From Acanthaster planci (lineage: Eukaryota; Echinodermata; Asteroidea; Valvatida; Acanthasteridae): DNA of 26,317 nucleotides. The DNA lies in contig NW_019091535.1 in assembly GCF_001949145.1 (NCBI RefSeq), forward strand, positions 817,923-844,239, given 5' to 3'. A program made the position numbers and the translations under genes. The notes beneath the pieces were generated by a model. That model was not told where the DNA came from. It did not search any database and saw nothing but the letters and a program-made list of their open reading frames with translations. This document shows, piece by piece, positions 1 through 11,000 of this stretch (positions are counted from its first letter, which is position 1; every line of letters starts with the position of its first letter).

Positions 1-21
1 ATACAGGAGAATGTGGAGATA

Positions 22-330
22 TCAACTAAAAACGAAGACGAAACCGATTAGAAGTACAGCTACTACGATGGCGGTGGACAGGGCGCCTCCTGCCGCCGGT
101 TTGGCCACTGTCCTGGTCCGGGTTGGATTCACGGTGTTAGCCCAGCCGTTCATAATAGCATCCCGGGCCCCCTTCCAGGGATGGGGCCCGTTGAGACGGT
201 AAGTGGGTGGATAGGCCGGCCCAAAGAAAGTACGAAGAGCTAGTCTAGGGTCGGTGAGGAGGAGTTTGATGAAATTAGGCCGCGCTCCAAACTTGGCGGC
301 AACTTCCTCGCAGTAAGGGACTGGATAGCA
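22..330 (-). CDS. FMO: FMO coding exon 6, C-terminus and stop
   Basis: Encodes residues 433-534 and a TGA stop at 24-22. The acceptor is TTCTTTACAG. It contains the conserved late-FMO segments [20 protein letters not shown] and [12 protein letters not shown]. It ends in a hydrophobic stretch, [15 protein letters not shown], that fits the C-terminal ER anchor of animal FMOs. Confidence 0.92.
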   Translation of the reverse strand, partial: CYPVPYCEEVAAKFGARPNFIKLLLTDPRLALRTFFGPAYPPTYRLNGPHPWKGARDAIMNGWANTVNPTRTRTVAKPAAGGALSTAIVVAVLLIGFVFVFS

Positions 331-3300
331 CTGTAAAGAAGTAAAAAAAGTTGAGGGTGCTTTGTGTAATTATGTTAAAGTGAATATTAAATCGTTTCCC
401 AAAGTCAACTCTTTGATGACACGGATGACACAGATGCATGTTCTCAGCCTGAGATTATTTGTGAGTAGAGCGATCAGTCTGAGAGAATGGCTTTGTAGCA
501 AGAGATTAACTTCACGTTATTTGTTTTGAACAGAAGTATGATTACGATCCTATTTTTACGAAAAGCTACACATTGTAAGAACCCCCCTCCACATTAATGA
601 CTCACAAATATACGATGTCTCCCAAACTTCTGGAAGGCAGCGTCCTTGCGTCGCTTCACATCCTCTAACCTTTCATCAATACTGGGAAGCTGGGCGTTCC
701 CCAGGAACACTTGTACGACCCAGCGCGATTGGAGCTCAAACAACGGGGTCTGGGCGCCCAAGGCAGACACGACGCCGACGGCGGCCATTGTTGGGTGGGC
801 ACGGCGCGCCGGCCAGACGTGCATATACAGCTCCAAGTCGGCAAAATTATCTGTGGAATTCAAATCAGTGGTGTGTTGATCGACTTGAACGATAATTCCT
901 AAATCTTGCTTATCAGAGGGAATACAAGGTTTGTTGATTCATATTATGGAGCTGTACTCGGCCGATATGTCAAAGCTCCTCGGGTACTTCGTGTGTATTT
1001 TCATTTGGACAGCATTTCCTATATGACATTCGGTGGGAGTTGGAATCAACCTGGAATATTGCACTATGCAATGCCAGTCACAGTCAAAAGAATCTTCAGT
1101 ATTTGGGTATTTTCTTCCAGATTAATAAAAGCGGAAAGACTCATCCTATTTATTCAATTGTGCAACATTCAACTCTTTCATTGATTTTGCTTATTGATTT
1201 TGGCAAAAAAGTGAAACCTACAGCTCACGCGTTGCTTTGAAAAACACCAAAATTCTTAAGCTGTTTTCAAGCTCCTTTACAAAACATTGTTCACCTGCAA
1301 TGATGGAGTTGTCCTCAAAGAACGGAAAACTGAGTTCGTATCCAGTGGCAAAGACTACGGCGTCCAGGCCGTCAACTCGCGTACCGTCCTCGAACACCAC
1401 GCCCCCCGACGTGAAGTGCTCGACGCCCGGCTTGCACTTGAGGGCCCCGCAGATGATGCGGCACTGAATCTCATCGTTCACCATCATGTAGCCGTCAAAG
1501 AGTTGCCTCTTACAGCGCAGGCCGAGGTTGTCCGGGTCAAAGTGGCCCTCGAAGAGCGGCTTAGCCATCCTGCGCCTGATTGCCTCCGGCACCATCGACT
1601 TCCAGCGATGGTTGCCGAAGGCATCCGTGGGCATGCCCCCTGGGCCAAAACGGCCGATGACCCAGGCACCGTCTCGCATACTCAGGTACACCTGTAGCGC
1701 GCATTAAAAAGTTTGATCAATGGAAACGTCTCGAGGCCCATGAAAAAGGACAGTCCATCAGTGGCGAATGACTCTCCATCAAGTGTAAAGTTATCCGCCC
1801 CGAGCAGAAGCGCACCCCCAATCGGCGAAAGAAACACAGGTGGTTACAAGCTAAGACCATACAAGCCGGAATAAGTTAGTTAGGCGTAATCGGTGTGCTC
1901 CGCGTCAAACACGCATATTATGGCGCGCCTATACTGAGCACCGAAAAAACACGCCCTCTTTTGTTCCGCTCGGAGCGGATTTAGCAGGAAAGGATTAGGC
2001 CTATAATGTGTGAAACACAAAGTTAACTGATGCCAGTAAAGTTCCTATTAGGCCTATTATTACTAAACCGGAGTGTTGCACAGGCATATAGACACTGCAT
2101 AAAATGATGTGGTATTATTGCATGGAACCTAATCTCCCATTTTACAAACGCCTCCAAGATTCAGCATTATATAAGATGTTAGACGTATCTCCAGAACTTA
2201 ATATGTACCTGTTTTGCGTAACGGCTTGCGTCGACAGCTACGTCCCCGGCCGAATGGGAACCACCTTCCCCAAAAAAATATCGGGACACGGAATTAAAAT
2301 CAAATACTACTGAATGTAGTAAATTGTACAGCTGGACGGAGTTGGAAAAAACCTGAATTAAAACTAAACTGAACAGTTCTTTAAATTAATAATACTTGTC
2401 ATGTCACTGTCCATTTAATTGGGTGACCAAATGACCATGTAACGATTCACTTGACTCAGTTTGAAATATACAGTTTGGTCGACTTCGGGCGGCCTGTTCT
2501 TGACACGGATTTCTTGTTCTCGCGCTCGAACGGCGGGAACACGACCCAAGAACATTGTTTTCGGAACAGGATCGCGCACCACCCCCTCGTCAGGGTTTTA
2601 CAGGAACACACGGAAAAACTCGTGAGATTTTGATTTTTGAACAGCCACAAAAATAGCAAGATGACTTACAAAGCCAGAAAATGGGATTTGCAAAATTAAT
2701 ATTGATAATTTCCGTAACAGAGAAATGAATATTCCTTTTCATTCAGTTATCCGAACATTAACCCTTGGAGAACGCACATGAACGCCGCCATGTTGCATGC
2801 CACTGGTACCAACAATAACCAGTTGTCGGCTCCCGACGTTCGAGCGGCCAACCCACAAACAACAAATCGAGCTGTTCGTGAACATGCAAGACCGAGCCGC
2901 CCCAACTCAGCCATTGAGAAAACGTCAATTGACTAGCGACTTCATTACTTATGATAACAAAACCAAATGCAAAAATTACCAACGACGAGAACAGTTTTCC
3001 CGGCAAACTGTTCACCGCTCCTGAATCGATTGCTGTGCAAGATCTCGCCCGTAAACTCCCCCTGTCCAGGGTAGTTGGGTACAACAGCCGTGTTATACAT
3101 GCCAGTCGCGACAATCACGGCATCGAACACCTCTGAGGTGGTGGCGTGCTCTGCCGAGTCGCCACGGCGTCTCGGCTGGGACCACACCTCCCACTGTCCT
3201 GTAGTCTCATGGTCCTCGCTCGGTGCCACCTTGGTCACCTCGGCGGCCAGCCGGATGTGCCGGTCCAGCTTGAAGTGGCTGGCAAAGTCGCGGTAGTACG

Positions 3301-4562
3301 CGAGGAGGTGCCTCGGGGTGAGGTAGGGAGGGTACTCCCTGGGGAAGGGAAAGTCGCTGATCGCCGTCATCTCTTTGCTGGAGTTGGTCATCAAGCATTG
3401 GTACACAGTGCCTCCACGAACACCCTCCCAACTGGTCAGCTCTGGAGTTAACCAAACGCCCCCTGAGAGAAACAAGTTGATGTTCACAAAGACCGTATAC
3501 GAATGCACAACTCGACCGTCGGTTCGCAAAGATGCCAAAACACTCCCTCTTGTGAGGGAGAAGCCCCCGGCACCGCTATGGGTGCACTGCCCAATTCAAG
3601 GGAAATTCTTCGGCAGGCCGAGGCGCTCAAAAAGTACCCCTACAGTTTATTTGGAAAAGAGGAGATTGTGTGGCTCAAGAATTTGTGGGATTGTAAAAGA
3701 ATGGCCCAGAATGAACTCCCTAGATTCAAGGGCTCCCATCCCAGGGCGAAGCATAGAAAAATGCCACTGAAAAATTGTCCCAAGAGCCTGAAAAGATGGA
3801 GGGATGTCATTTGAAAAATGGCCGCTGACAGACTTGGGAACGTTCACTTTTTGGAAGGTGAGTTTGTTTTGGGTGGATAATTAAAAATTTCATTGGTTAA
3901 CCTACTAAAAATTGACAATCAATTGAGAGCTAAATGACCCCAGAACACTTTGTTTTTTGTTTGAGAGGCCTGAGGGACTTCGGTTGCCCGCACCGGGGCT
4001 GCAAACGTGGTCGATTTTACATTGTCTTCAATGGGGCTTCAATTAGTTCAGTGCACCCCTATGTGTTTACGCCCTCGTAAGGAAATCGTACACGTTTCGG
4101 CACAGAATCGTACGAGGCCGACCACCACGTTATATAATGCCTGCCTGCGTGCCGCTGCACATCTCTTGCGTAAATACGAGCAAGCGTGTCTAGTCCAGGG
4201 GCTCTTGCGTGTCCGGTTCTGATCTCTATGTTCAGATCTAGAGAAGAGGCTAAATGAGGTGCATATCCCTGAGCCGTGGTCCTTTGTGCTGCGCCAAGAA
4301 AACCTCCAGACTAGGCGTTTAGAAGTTAACATTGACCGTGTTTGAAACCGGGTTTTATATGAACGACTACAGACGCAACAGTAGCGCCTATGTCCGAAAC
4401 CACGCAGTCCTCACTCACAGGAGGCACCGTCGATCGTCTATACTCACCGATTTGGTCATTCCGCTCAAAGCAGACCGGTTCCAGCCCAGCTTCGAGGCAG
4501 GACTTGACAGACATCAGCCCCGCGACACCAGCACCAATCACCGCTACTCGCTTCACTGGCAT
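22..4562 (-). CDS. FMO: Flavin-containing monooxygenase, complete six-exon coding region
   Basis: The product is an FAD- and NADPH-dependent enzyme that oxygenates soft nucleophiles (N, S) in small molecules, normally on the ER membrane. Joined coding exons are 4562-4448, 3462-2980, 2264-2209, 1691-1295, 850-606 and 330-22. All five junctions have GT donors and AG acceptors with matching phases, giving 534 residues, the usual FMO length. Visible motifs: the FAD Rossmann motif VIGAGVAG (8-15), IGGVW (38-42), TNSSKEM (64-70) with the Asn found in FMO active sites, and DFPFP (75-79). The FMO signature FxGxxxHxxxF reads [11 protein letters not shown] (175-185), a second Rossmann motif reads GGSHSA (200-205), and FATGY is at 332-336. 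A hydrophobic C-terminal anchor follows at about 516-533. The start ATG has A at -3. The second Rossmann motif departs from the common GxGNSG. The subfamily cannot be assigned by eye. The 3' UTR lies outside the window. Confidence 0.94.
331..605 (-). other. FMO intron 5
   Basis: A GT-AG intron of 275 bases between coding exons 5 and 6. It is AT-rich with a good polypyrimidine tract before TTTACAG. Nothing else was recognised in it. Confidence 0.8.
606..850 (-). CDS. FMO: FMO coding exon 5
   Basis: Encodes residues 351-432 with acceptor TTCCACAG and donor TTT/GTGAGT. It reads [16 protein letters not shown] and then the conserved segment ending [12 protein letters not shown], which aligns with the FMO family ELQARW region. 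A charged helix [12 protein letters not shown] follows. Confidence 0.92.
851..1294 (-). other. FMO intron 4
   Basis: A GT-AG intron of 444 bases. No repeat, RNA gene or extra exon was recognised in it. Confidence 0.8.
1295..1691 (-). CDS. FMO: FMO coding exon 4
   Basis: Encodes residues 219-350 plus one base. It starts [10 protein letters not shown] after acceptor CGCTACAG and ends at donor CAG/GTGAAC. It contains the conserved MVNDEI segment and [11 protein letters not shown], the FATGY motif typical of FMOs and related N-hydroxylating monooxygenases. Confidence 0.92.
1692..2208 (-). other. FMO intron 3
   Basis: A GT-AG intron of 517 bases. It contains two short TAGGCCTA-like motifs (near 1997 and 2050), a type of sequence that recurs through the window's non-coding DNA. 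No coding content was seen. Confidence 0.78.
2209..2264 (-). CDS. FMO: FMO coding exon 3 (56-nt micro-exon)
   Basis: A short exon that carries no open reading frame of its own. It is recognised because it reads [19 protein letters not shown] across the junction, exactly the FMO NADPH-fold segment needed between VLVVG and VYLS. Phases match on both sides. The donor is CAG/GTACAT. The acceptor is a plain AAG after a T-rich tract followed by purines, so it is weak. Confidence 0.85.
2265..2979 (-). other. FMO intron 2
   Basis: A GT-AG intron of 715 bases upstream of the 56-nt micro-exon. Short open frames here show no family resemblance and no usable splice context. Nothing else was recognised. 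Confidence 0.75.
2980..3462 (-). CDS. FMO: FMO coding exon 2
   Basis: Encodes residues 39-200. The acceptor is TTTCTCTCAG and the donor is G/GTAATT. It contains the TNSSKEM motif, DFPFP, TGQWEV (126-131), the first VIVATG segment (154-159), the FMO signature [11 protein letters not shown] and the start of the NADPH Rossmann strand KTVLVVG. This is the largest exon of the gene. Confidence 0.93.
3463..4447 (-). other. FMO intron 1
   Basis: A GT-AG intron of 985 bases between the FAD-motif exon and the large exon 2. Open frames within it do not resemble FMO and are not needed for phase continuity. No transposon signature was identified. Confidence 0.75.
4448..4562 (-). CDS. FMO: FMO coding exon 1
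   Basis: Encodes residues 1-38 plus the first base of a Gly codon: the start Met, the FAD-binding VIGAGVAG motif and the conserved CFERNDQIG segment. The donor reads G/GTGAGTA on the minus strand. The first base of the split Gly codon joins GG of exon 2 to make IGGVW, as in other FMOs. Confidence 0.93.
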
Positions 4563-6510
4563 CGTGATCCTTATAGGAGCGAAATGGGACCTCTGGTTTC
4601 GCCTTGAGTAGCTGTAGTCTGGAGAACCAGCAACCAGTTAAACAGGCCAATTAATAATTCTTATTCAGAATATCGGTCCTTCCGTTACGAACTGTCAATT
4701 AAAACTCTTTAGCCGAACTTAGGTGGCACAGTCCGTAGTTTTCTCGTGAAATGGAGGCAGCGGACAGCAGGAAAGCAGATGGTCACTCAGACCCCCGTGA
4801 TGAAATATTCAATCCGCTCTCTCAGAAAGTGGAAAAGAGAAAAACGTTTTTGTTGAAAATGTTCAATCAACTTTTCTGCTGGTAAAAAAGGGGAAAGCAT
4901 AATAACCATCTTTGAACCGTCAGCATTGGGTAAAAAAAAAAATCTGATTTTCATGTGGGAGGAAAGCCAGATAATTAGCCTTTTGGCTAATCGTTCGATC
5001 TGCTTTTCTGGTAGCAGAACAATAGAAAAGTAGACAATGCATTTTACAATAACACCCACACTGCTTTTCTGCTATTTTGACAGCAGAAATGCAGCTGGCC
5101 ACTTTTGGACCGCCATTATTAACACCAGATGCAGTGCGCAACGCGGTCCCGACGCCGCAGACGGCAGGGGGGGAAGCACATTCATGTTTATTCTCATGAT
5201 CATGCTGCCATTGTGTGCAGAGTCGCGAACCTTTGAAATTTGTACCGCTTTCTTTGGAGATTGTGTCCCGTGTTTTCAAGATCGCATGTTGTGCTTATGT
5301 GACCCCGTGGAATTAACAATCAGTCTCGGATCAGTCGGATCTTTCATAACCTGTCGTGTTCATTGACAGTGCCGGTCCACGGTACGATGTTTCTTGATCA
5401 AAGGACATATAACAAAAGCACGTCGTACGTGTCGGCACATATGGTGTATTTGGATTCATGATATCGGGAAAATTTTTTGAACAAGGAAGCGTGCACTCTA
5501 AAGTAACTCTTTGTGGGTGAACACGGAACCGCGTTGTTATGCAGATTGGCGGCAGCTCTCAACCGAAATACATGTATACCGAACAAGTCTGTGCGATAAT
5601 TCGGCGTCGACAGCCCTGCCCGGGTGCATCGTGCCACGCTGGGTTAATGGTGTGACATTGCAATGGTATTAAATAATATCGACTCGGCGACTACGTGGGG
5701 AATTTCCCATCGCTGGCCGTCCTGATATTTAATAAAGGTAGACCTCCTGCTGTCCCAATCGTTCCAAAACAAAGACGACGGATGCCAGTAACTTTGTAAC
5801 GTGAGGCATTTTTTTCTGGGCCCACACGTCCGCAAAAACACAAGCCGTATGTACAGCTGCGTAATATTTGATCTTCGCATTCCATTCAGGTCAAAGTGTG
5901 ACCGAGTCAAGCCCCAATGCAAACAGTGTAAAGTCAACAATGCCCAGGGCTCACTAACAATAACATGCAATCGCAAGCCGACATAACTGGGGTTTTTCAA
6001 ACCGAAATTAAATTACTCTCTTGTCCTTAATCTTCATGTTCTTTTCAACTTTTGGTGGGTTAGCCAGTTACATTTTTAATTATTCACGCAGAACAAACTT
6101 GATAACAAACCAGCATACAACAAAGGAATGTGATCGTTCCCATGGCTACTCGCATCCAATTTTCAAATGGCTTCCCTCTACTTTCTGTTGCACTTACAGG
6201 ACCGTTTTTCAACCGTAATTTTATCAACTCTGCCCTCGGATGGAAGCCCCTAAACCAAAAGAATCGACACTTGCTCAAATTTCCACAACCCCTCCATTTA
6301 TTTCAGCCAAACAATCTCCTTTTCCAAAACAAACCAAGTGGGTACGTTTTATGCTAATGAGATCGGCAGAAATGATGAGCTAGCTTGTTGTTGCTGTGAT
6401 GTCATCTGAGGAAAACACTGCTTACTAGGGGTATACAATCCAAATTCTGAACCGAACATTTGCTCATTGAAAATAACCACGAGAAGAATTTAGTCACTGA
6501 CCAAGTGTCT

Positions 6511-6536
6511 TGTACATGTATGTACATGTACATGTA
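6511..6536. repeat. TACATGTA simple palindromic repeat
   Basis: Overlapping copies of the self-complementary TACATGTA motif occur within about 26 bases in the intergenic region. This looks like simple-sequence expansion. Confidence 0.8.
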
Positions 6537-7010
6537 TTTGAAACAACGTATCACACAGACAAAGACAAGTTAAGCCCGTCGGCCAAGTGTCAAAAATTCT
6601 GGCATTCATTGCTTGAGCTGAAACATAAATGTGTATACCCGGAAATCACAGTACCATGTTTTCTTATGTTGCAAAATTTTCACTGGCACAAAAGTAATAG
6701 GTACCAAAAATGAGTGTTCCAAAACAACATTCGAAAATGAATAAGAAACAAAACGAGTGCACTCAAAGGACTCCATTGTATATGTAGCCTCGCAAGCAGG
6801 TGCATGTCTTCGTTCATCCTGGGTCAGTTTAAGGTTTCGCAGGGTAAAAATATGTCGTTTTTGCCATTTTGTGGGAATTTCCCTCCCGCTGACCCGCGAT
6901 ACACGCCGGTGCGGTGCGTGTGTTGTGACCTTTCGCAGCAAGTTCCGTACCACCGGCATGGATCGAGAGATTAATTACTTCAATGATATGCAAGGCCAAA
7001 TCCAGACCCC

Positions 7011-7031
7011 AATTTTTTTTGGGGGGGGGGG
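7011..7031. repeat. T8/G11 homopolymer junction
   Basis: Eight or more T residues run directly into about eleven G residues, preceded by ACCCCAA, so the start of the tract is partly self-complementary (CCCCAAT...TTGGGG). It may mark the end of an old insertion or be plain slippage. Homopolymer lengths are also prone to assembly error. Confidence 0.6.
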
Positions 7032-7733
7032 CAAACAAGTAAGCAGCGTCACTGTTTCATTTTTGCATTAACCTATCGCACCGGTTCAAATTAAGCAGAT
7101 GCTCAGAAAAAAAAATCTCGAACAAAGTGGCTCCGTCACCACCCATAATTAATTGGCACTTGGGGAATTCAGCACACTGCAGATCTTCGAGGATGAATGC
7201 ATGCACCCTGCCCCCTCTCTAGAGAAAATCCTGCGTCCACCCCTTCTTGTATGTCCGCCGTCCTTCGAAAACTAACTCTAATGGTAGATGGTCATTACAT
7301 TAACATCTTTTAATTTCAAAAGCCCCATGGCGGTCGGGTTTTCTCCCCAAGAAAATTCCATATTGTGCACCTGTATGGGGATGAGTGCACTTCACGCGTA
7401 TGCCATGCCGTTATCGCCTGCTGCTGTGGGTACCAGCTCTGTCCTTATCTATGCGCGGTTTAATCATTCATCATGGAAAAATGTATTCACAGCCTAGTGT
7501 ACACAATGGTTGTTGCATCATAGCTCCATATATGTGCAACACATATACGTTTAATATTTTAGAGATGTCAGCGAATTTCAGCATGCAGGCATAAGAAAAA
7601 TGTCATGCTCTAGTGTCAAAGGAAAAAAAAACACACAGTTTTTGTTTCTGCGATCAGTAAACTGAACCGAACCCGGATATGTATGGTCAGTGAGCTGAGG
7701 CGGAGGCCAGCGAAAGAGCGCTGGAAATGTCTC

Positions 7734-7741
7734 TTTAAATA
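7734..7741 (+). promoter_or_regulatory. TATA-like box upstream of the ACLY-like gene
   Basis: TTTAAATA lies 176 bases before the ATG and 26 bases before the CRE. The position suits a core promoter with a short 5' UTR, but no start site can be seen directly. Confidence 0.35.
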
Positions 7742-7767
7742 GATGTACTCTATGCGCTTATCAAAAA

Positions 7768-7775
7768 TGACGTCA
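7768..7775. promoter_or_regulatory. Perfect palindromic CRE (TGACGTCA)
   Basis: The full eight-base cAMP response element recognised by CREB/ATF bZIP factors lies about 140 bases before the ACLY-like start codon. The match is exact. Function is inferred from the motif and its location. Confidence 0.5.
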
Positions 7776-7916
7776 CTGTAATGCGAGAGCAAAGAGCGAC
7801 CCAGGTAGTCAGCGTGGGCAGTTGATTCCCCGACATCGAATATCGTGGGAGAGAAGTGAACGACAGCAACTTCCCTCTACACTCAAATTACCGTTTGAGC
7901 TCACTTGTTTTCAGAC

Positions 7917-8090
7917 ATGCAAAATACGAGGAGCACCGTTGGTAGCGAGCGAGTCGTCAGTGAGGCGAGTGCGAAGCAGGTACTGCGCCGCCGCGTTCAG
8001 GAACGACCAGACGATGCCGAATGTGTAACGGTTGACTGCCGCACGACTTGGGACGAACTGCTGCAGCAGAACCCGTGGCTTATGACACAG
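7917..8090 (+). CDS. ACLY: ACLY-like exon 1
   Basis: Encodes residues 1-58, including SEASAKQVL, which matches the N-terminal helix of ACLY, and TTWDELLQQNPWLMTQ. The donor is CAG/GTAGGT in phase 0. Only the last part is clearly conserved, and the first 15 residues are not. The ATG has G at -3. An upstream TTG in the same frame was ignored as a start. Confidence 0.85.
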
Positions 8091-11000
8091 GTAGGTCAGA
8101 AAGGAACCGCGGTAATTTCAATGTGAACTGAAACTTCATTGACACACCGGCTACAGCAGAGCAAGCAACTTCTGTCGTCTATTTCAGGTAGTGTGTTAAA
8201 AATTTGCCGACTCCATTTCGTTCCATGAAGTTCAACAAGTCACGAGCTAATAGGCTGGCAGTCATCTCTGGTTTTTGTAGCATGAAATGACTGAGAATAA
8301 TGATTTCTCTGTCCAGGGAGGGTAATCGCATGACAGGTTGCTCCCATCAGCCAATGCCCATATACTGTCTCCGGGCTGGGTGGAGTGTGTGTGTAGGGGG
8401 GGTAAAGTGGCTTGCACAGGGACATAAAATAGTGACTTGCAAGATATATATCCACGTGTCCTGTCTCAATAATGCTTCTAGAACATGCAACTAATGTATG
8501 CACTCTCGACGGTTCAAAAGTGTTGCGGTCATGGAACAGTTAAGCCTAATATGACATACATTTTTATAGGCCTATTATAGGATGAGAAAACAAGACTGGG
8601 GCAAATCCAGGGCCTCGTTTAAAAGGGCAGCTAGGTATTTATTTAAAGCACAGAATGTGCTTTGCTCGGCTTAAGAAAAAAGCAACTAAAGCAAAGCTAT
8701 CGATAACCTTGTTTTTCAAAGGAAGTAAGCGCAAGCCTGTATTTGGCATCAAGGCACCTTTATAAATTTAGAGGTAAAGGAGAAACAGGCATCAGAGCGA
8801 CTGAAAAAAATTCCTCCGACACTTTTGAACACGAAATATTTACTAGCTAAGATTAAATTTGATTGATTTGTGACTTGAAGTGTACGAGGAAAACCGTGTA
8901 GAACTGCCAAGCCTTACTGTCTCAAACCGTCAGTGCGGTCATTGCTACGAAGCTCGAAATGTTAATTTACAAGACTTCAAGTAACATAAATATCTCTCAC
9001 CGTAGCTCAGCTTTCGCACAGTTATCTCGAATTCTGTATGATGAGAAAAATTTTCAAGCATAAAATTCAGTTTATAGTCCTCATGCTCAGTATGACGAGA
9101 TCTATGTGTTTCCCCCTTCCACAAAATGAGGCCCCCAAGTGCGTTACTAGTTTGAAAACTACGGTAAGTTCAAAGGTATGCAGTCCATCGGTCGCAGTTA
9201 TCCAAAAGTAACTGGCGAAACTGTCGAAAAACAGGCCTACTTGTAGTGAAAGGGTTATAGGACTAACCTCCGTGTAAATGGTTCTTTCTGACAGGTTATG
9301 CTGAAAAGAGAAAGATGGGGGGAGTCACTTCCAACGATGCATTTAAAGACGCATTTTTGGAAAATTGCCAACAGAGGCTCGCACAATCCTTGACTAGACA
9401 TGCGCGCGGTTTTATTTATTTATTTATTTTATTAGATTATTTCTCATGCAAAACACAACGGTTACAATGAAAAATAAAAATATATCACAATATGGTTACT
9501 ACTATCTAATTCAAAACATGATTTAGCGATTTAACGAGGTTCGTTCTCAGGTACCCTTCTTTGGATTTTGAACACAATCCTCAAAAATTATAAATGACGG
9601 ACTGTACATGCATGGAGGAAGGAACACATCTTTAAATTAAGGGTTGAGTCTTTATAAGAAAATAAATCCGGTTAAGAGGCGCCCTGTTCTACAAGGGAAA
9701 AATGTTTCCTTTTATGTACAACAGTTGTGGTAGAAACAAGATAATATTTCACTGTTATTACCATCGGAATTCAATAAAGTTTTATACGTACCAGTGCAGA
9801 AAATTCAGAGGAAAAATTGCATTCGTTATCTTGTTCGCATAGCGCCCTCAAACGGTGAGTGTATTCATTACTCGAGTTTGATGACATTATATGCAACCCG
9901 GAGTTACACTTGCCTAATACAAAGTAATTTATCATTAGATTTAATTGTCCAAACCAAATAACCCAGAATTCGTAACCAACTGTTGGCCCACTTGTGTCGT
10001 TTAAAGTCTCGTGTGGACTTAAACTGGATGAAGTTGTGTAAGTGAATGAAAACAAGTGCCATGCTAACGATCATGGGGTATTATCATATATACGACATGA
10101 TGTACGTTTATTACGAACGGTCGAACCTCGATAACTTACCTTTAAGTTCATGTAGGCCTATTTGTGCCTTCCTTGGAGTGTTTCCTGGATTCCTTGACCA
10201 GCAGTGCTGTGAAGTCACGTCCTATGAAATTAAAACTTTACGCACACTTATTTTCCGGCACAAATTTGTCAAGTTACAACGTACACAGCACAGGCTACTG
10301 TTGTACAAGTTTGTAGGGTTGGCTCCAGAAGTTGTTTGGCGCCCTCATCTGCTCGGCGCTGTGTGCAAAATAAATACATAGGCCTAATGGCAGAAATTTA
10401 ACCATGACTAAATTAAACTCAGTTACAGGAACTCTGGGGATTGTAATTTGGGACCCCCAGTTTTTTGTCATTTTAATCTTATAAAACTAGCCAGCCCCCA
10501 GCCCCACTAGTGTGGCAGGGACTATCACTCCCGATCTATCCTTATGGATCGGGAGTGAGAGTCCTTGCCACACTAGTGGGGCTAGCCAGCCCCCAGAAAG
10601 CCAAAGGCATTACTCTCTTTATTGTGCTGACCCTATTTTTTTTTTAAATATCGAATTGTAAATTGCGAGAAAATGTCACTTCGTTACTGATAAACCAGTC
10701 ATGCAAATTTGAATTTACCATGTACTAATATGTCTTGGTGTAAACACGCTCCGAGTTTTCCCTCATAATTTCCCTCAGAACTCAAAATGTAAATGCTTCA
10801 GAAATTTTCTTAGCTAAATTTCACTTTTTAGGACATGTTATCACTTTCTGATGGCTGTCATGGCTATTATAACATTTTAAGGGAAAATTTGTGTTTTCCA
10901 CATGTGGAACTCTTTCCAAACTTTCTAACACGGATTGGTCAAATGATCAGTGATTGAATCAGTTAATGATTAGATTTTGGAGTAAAGTCCGAACGCTGTG

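Larger units (their letters stand above)
4563..7916. other. Divergent intergenic region between FMO and the ACLY-like gene
   Basis: About 3.35 kb between two oppositely transcribed genes. It should hold both promoters and 5' UTRs. Open frames here are short and show no recognisable protein family. A TACATGTA-rich microsatellite and a T8/G11 homopolymer junction lie inside it, and a CRE and a TATA-like box lie near the right end. No RNA gene was recognised. Non-coding 5' exons of either gene could be present, but they cannot be fixed without transcripts. Confidence 0.7.

Noticed and set aside
4920-5366. Overlapping open frames of 109 to 119 codons in the intergenic region
   Set aside because: The frames sit on opposite strands, show low-complexity or cysteine-rich random composition, no family resemblance and no splice-linked continuation.
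5644-6000. 118-codon minus-strand open frame
   Set aside because: No recognisable domain or sensible promoter/splice context, and competing open frames occur in the same DNA.
9290-9420. Possible extra exon after TTTCTGACAG in intron 1
   Set aside because: The downstream frame is short, has no ACLY resemblance, and exons 1 and 2 already join in phase as in ACLY.
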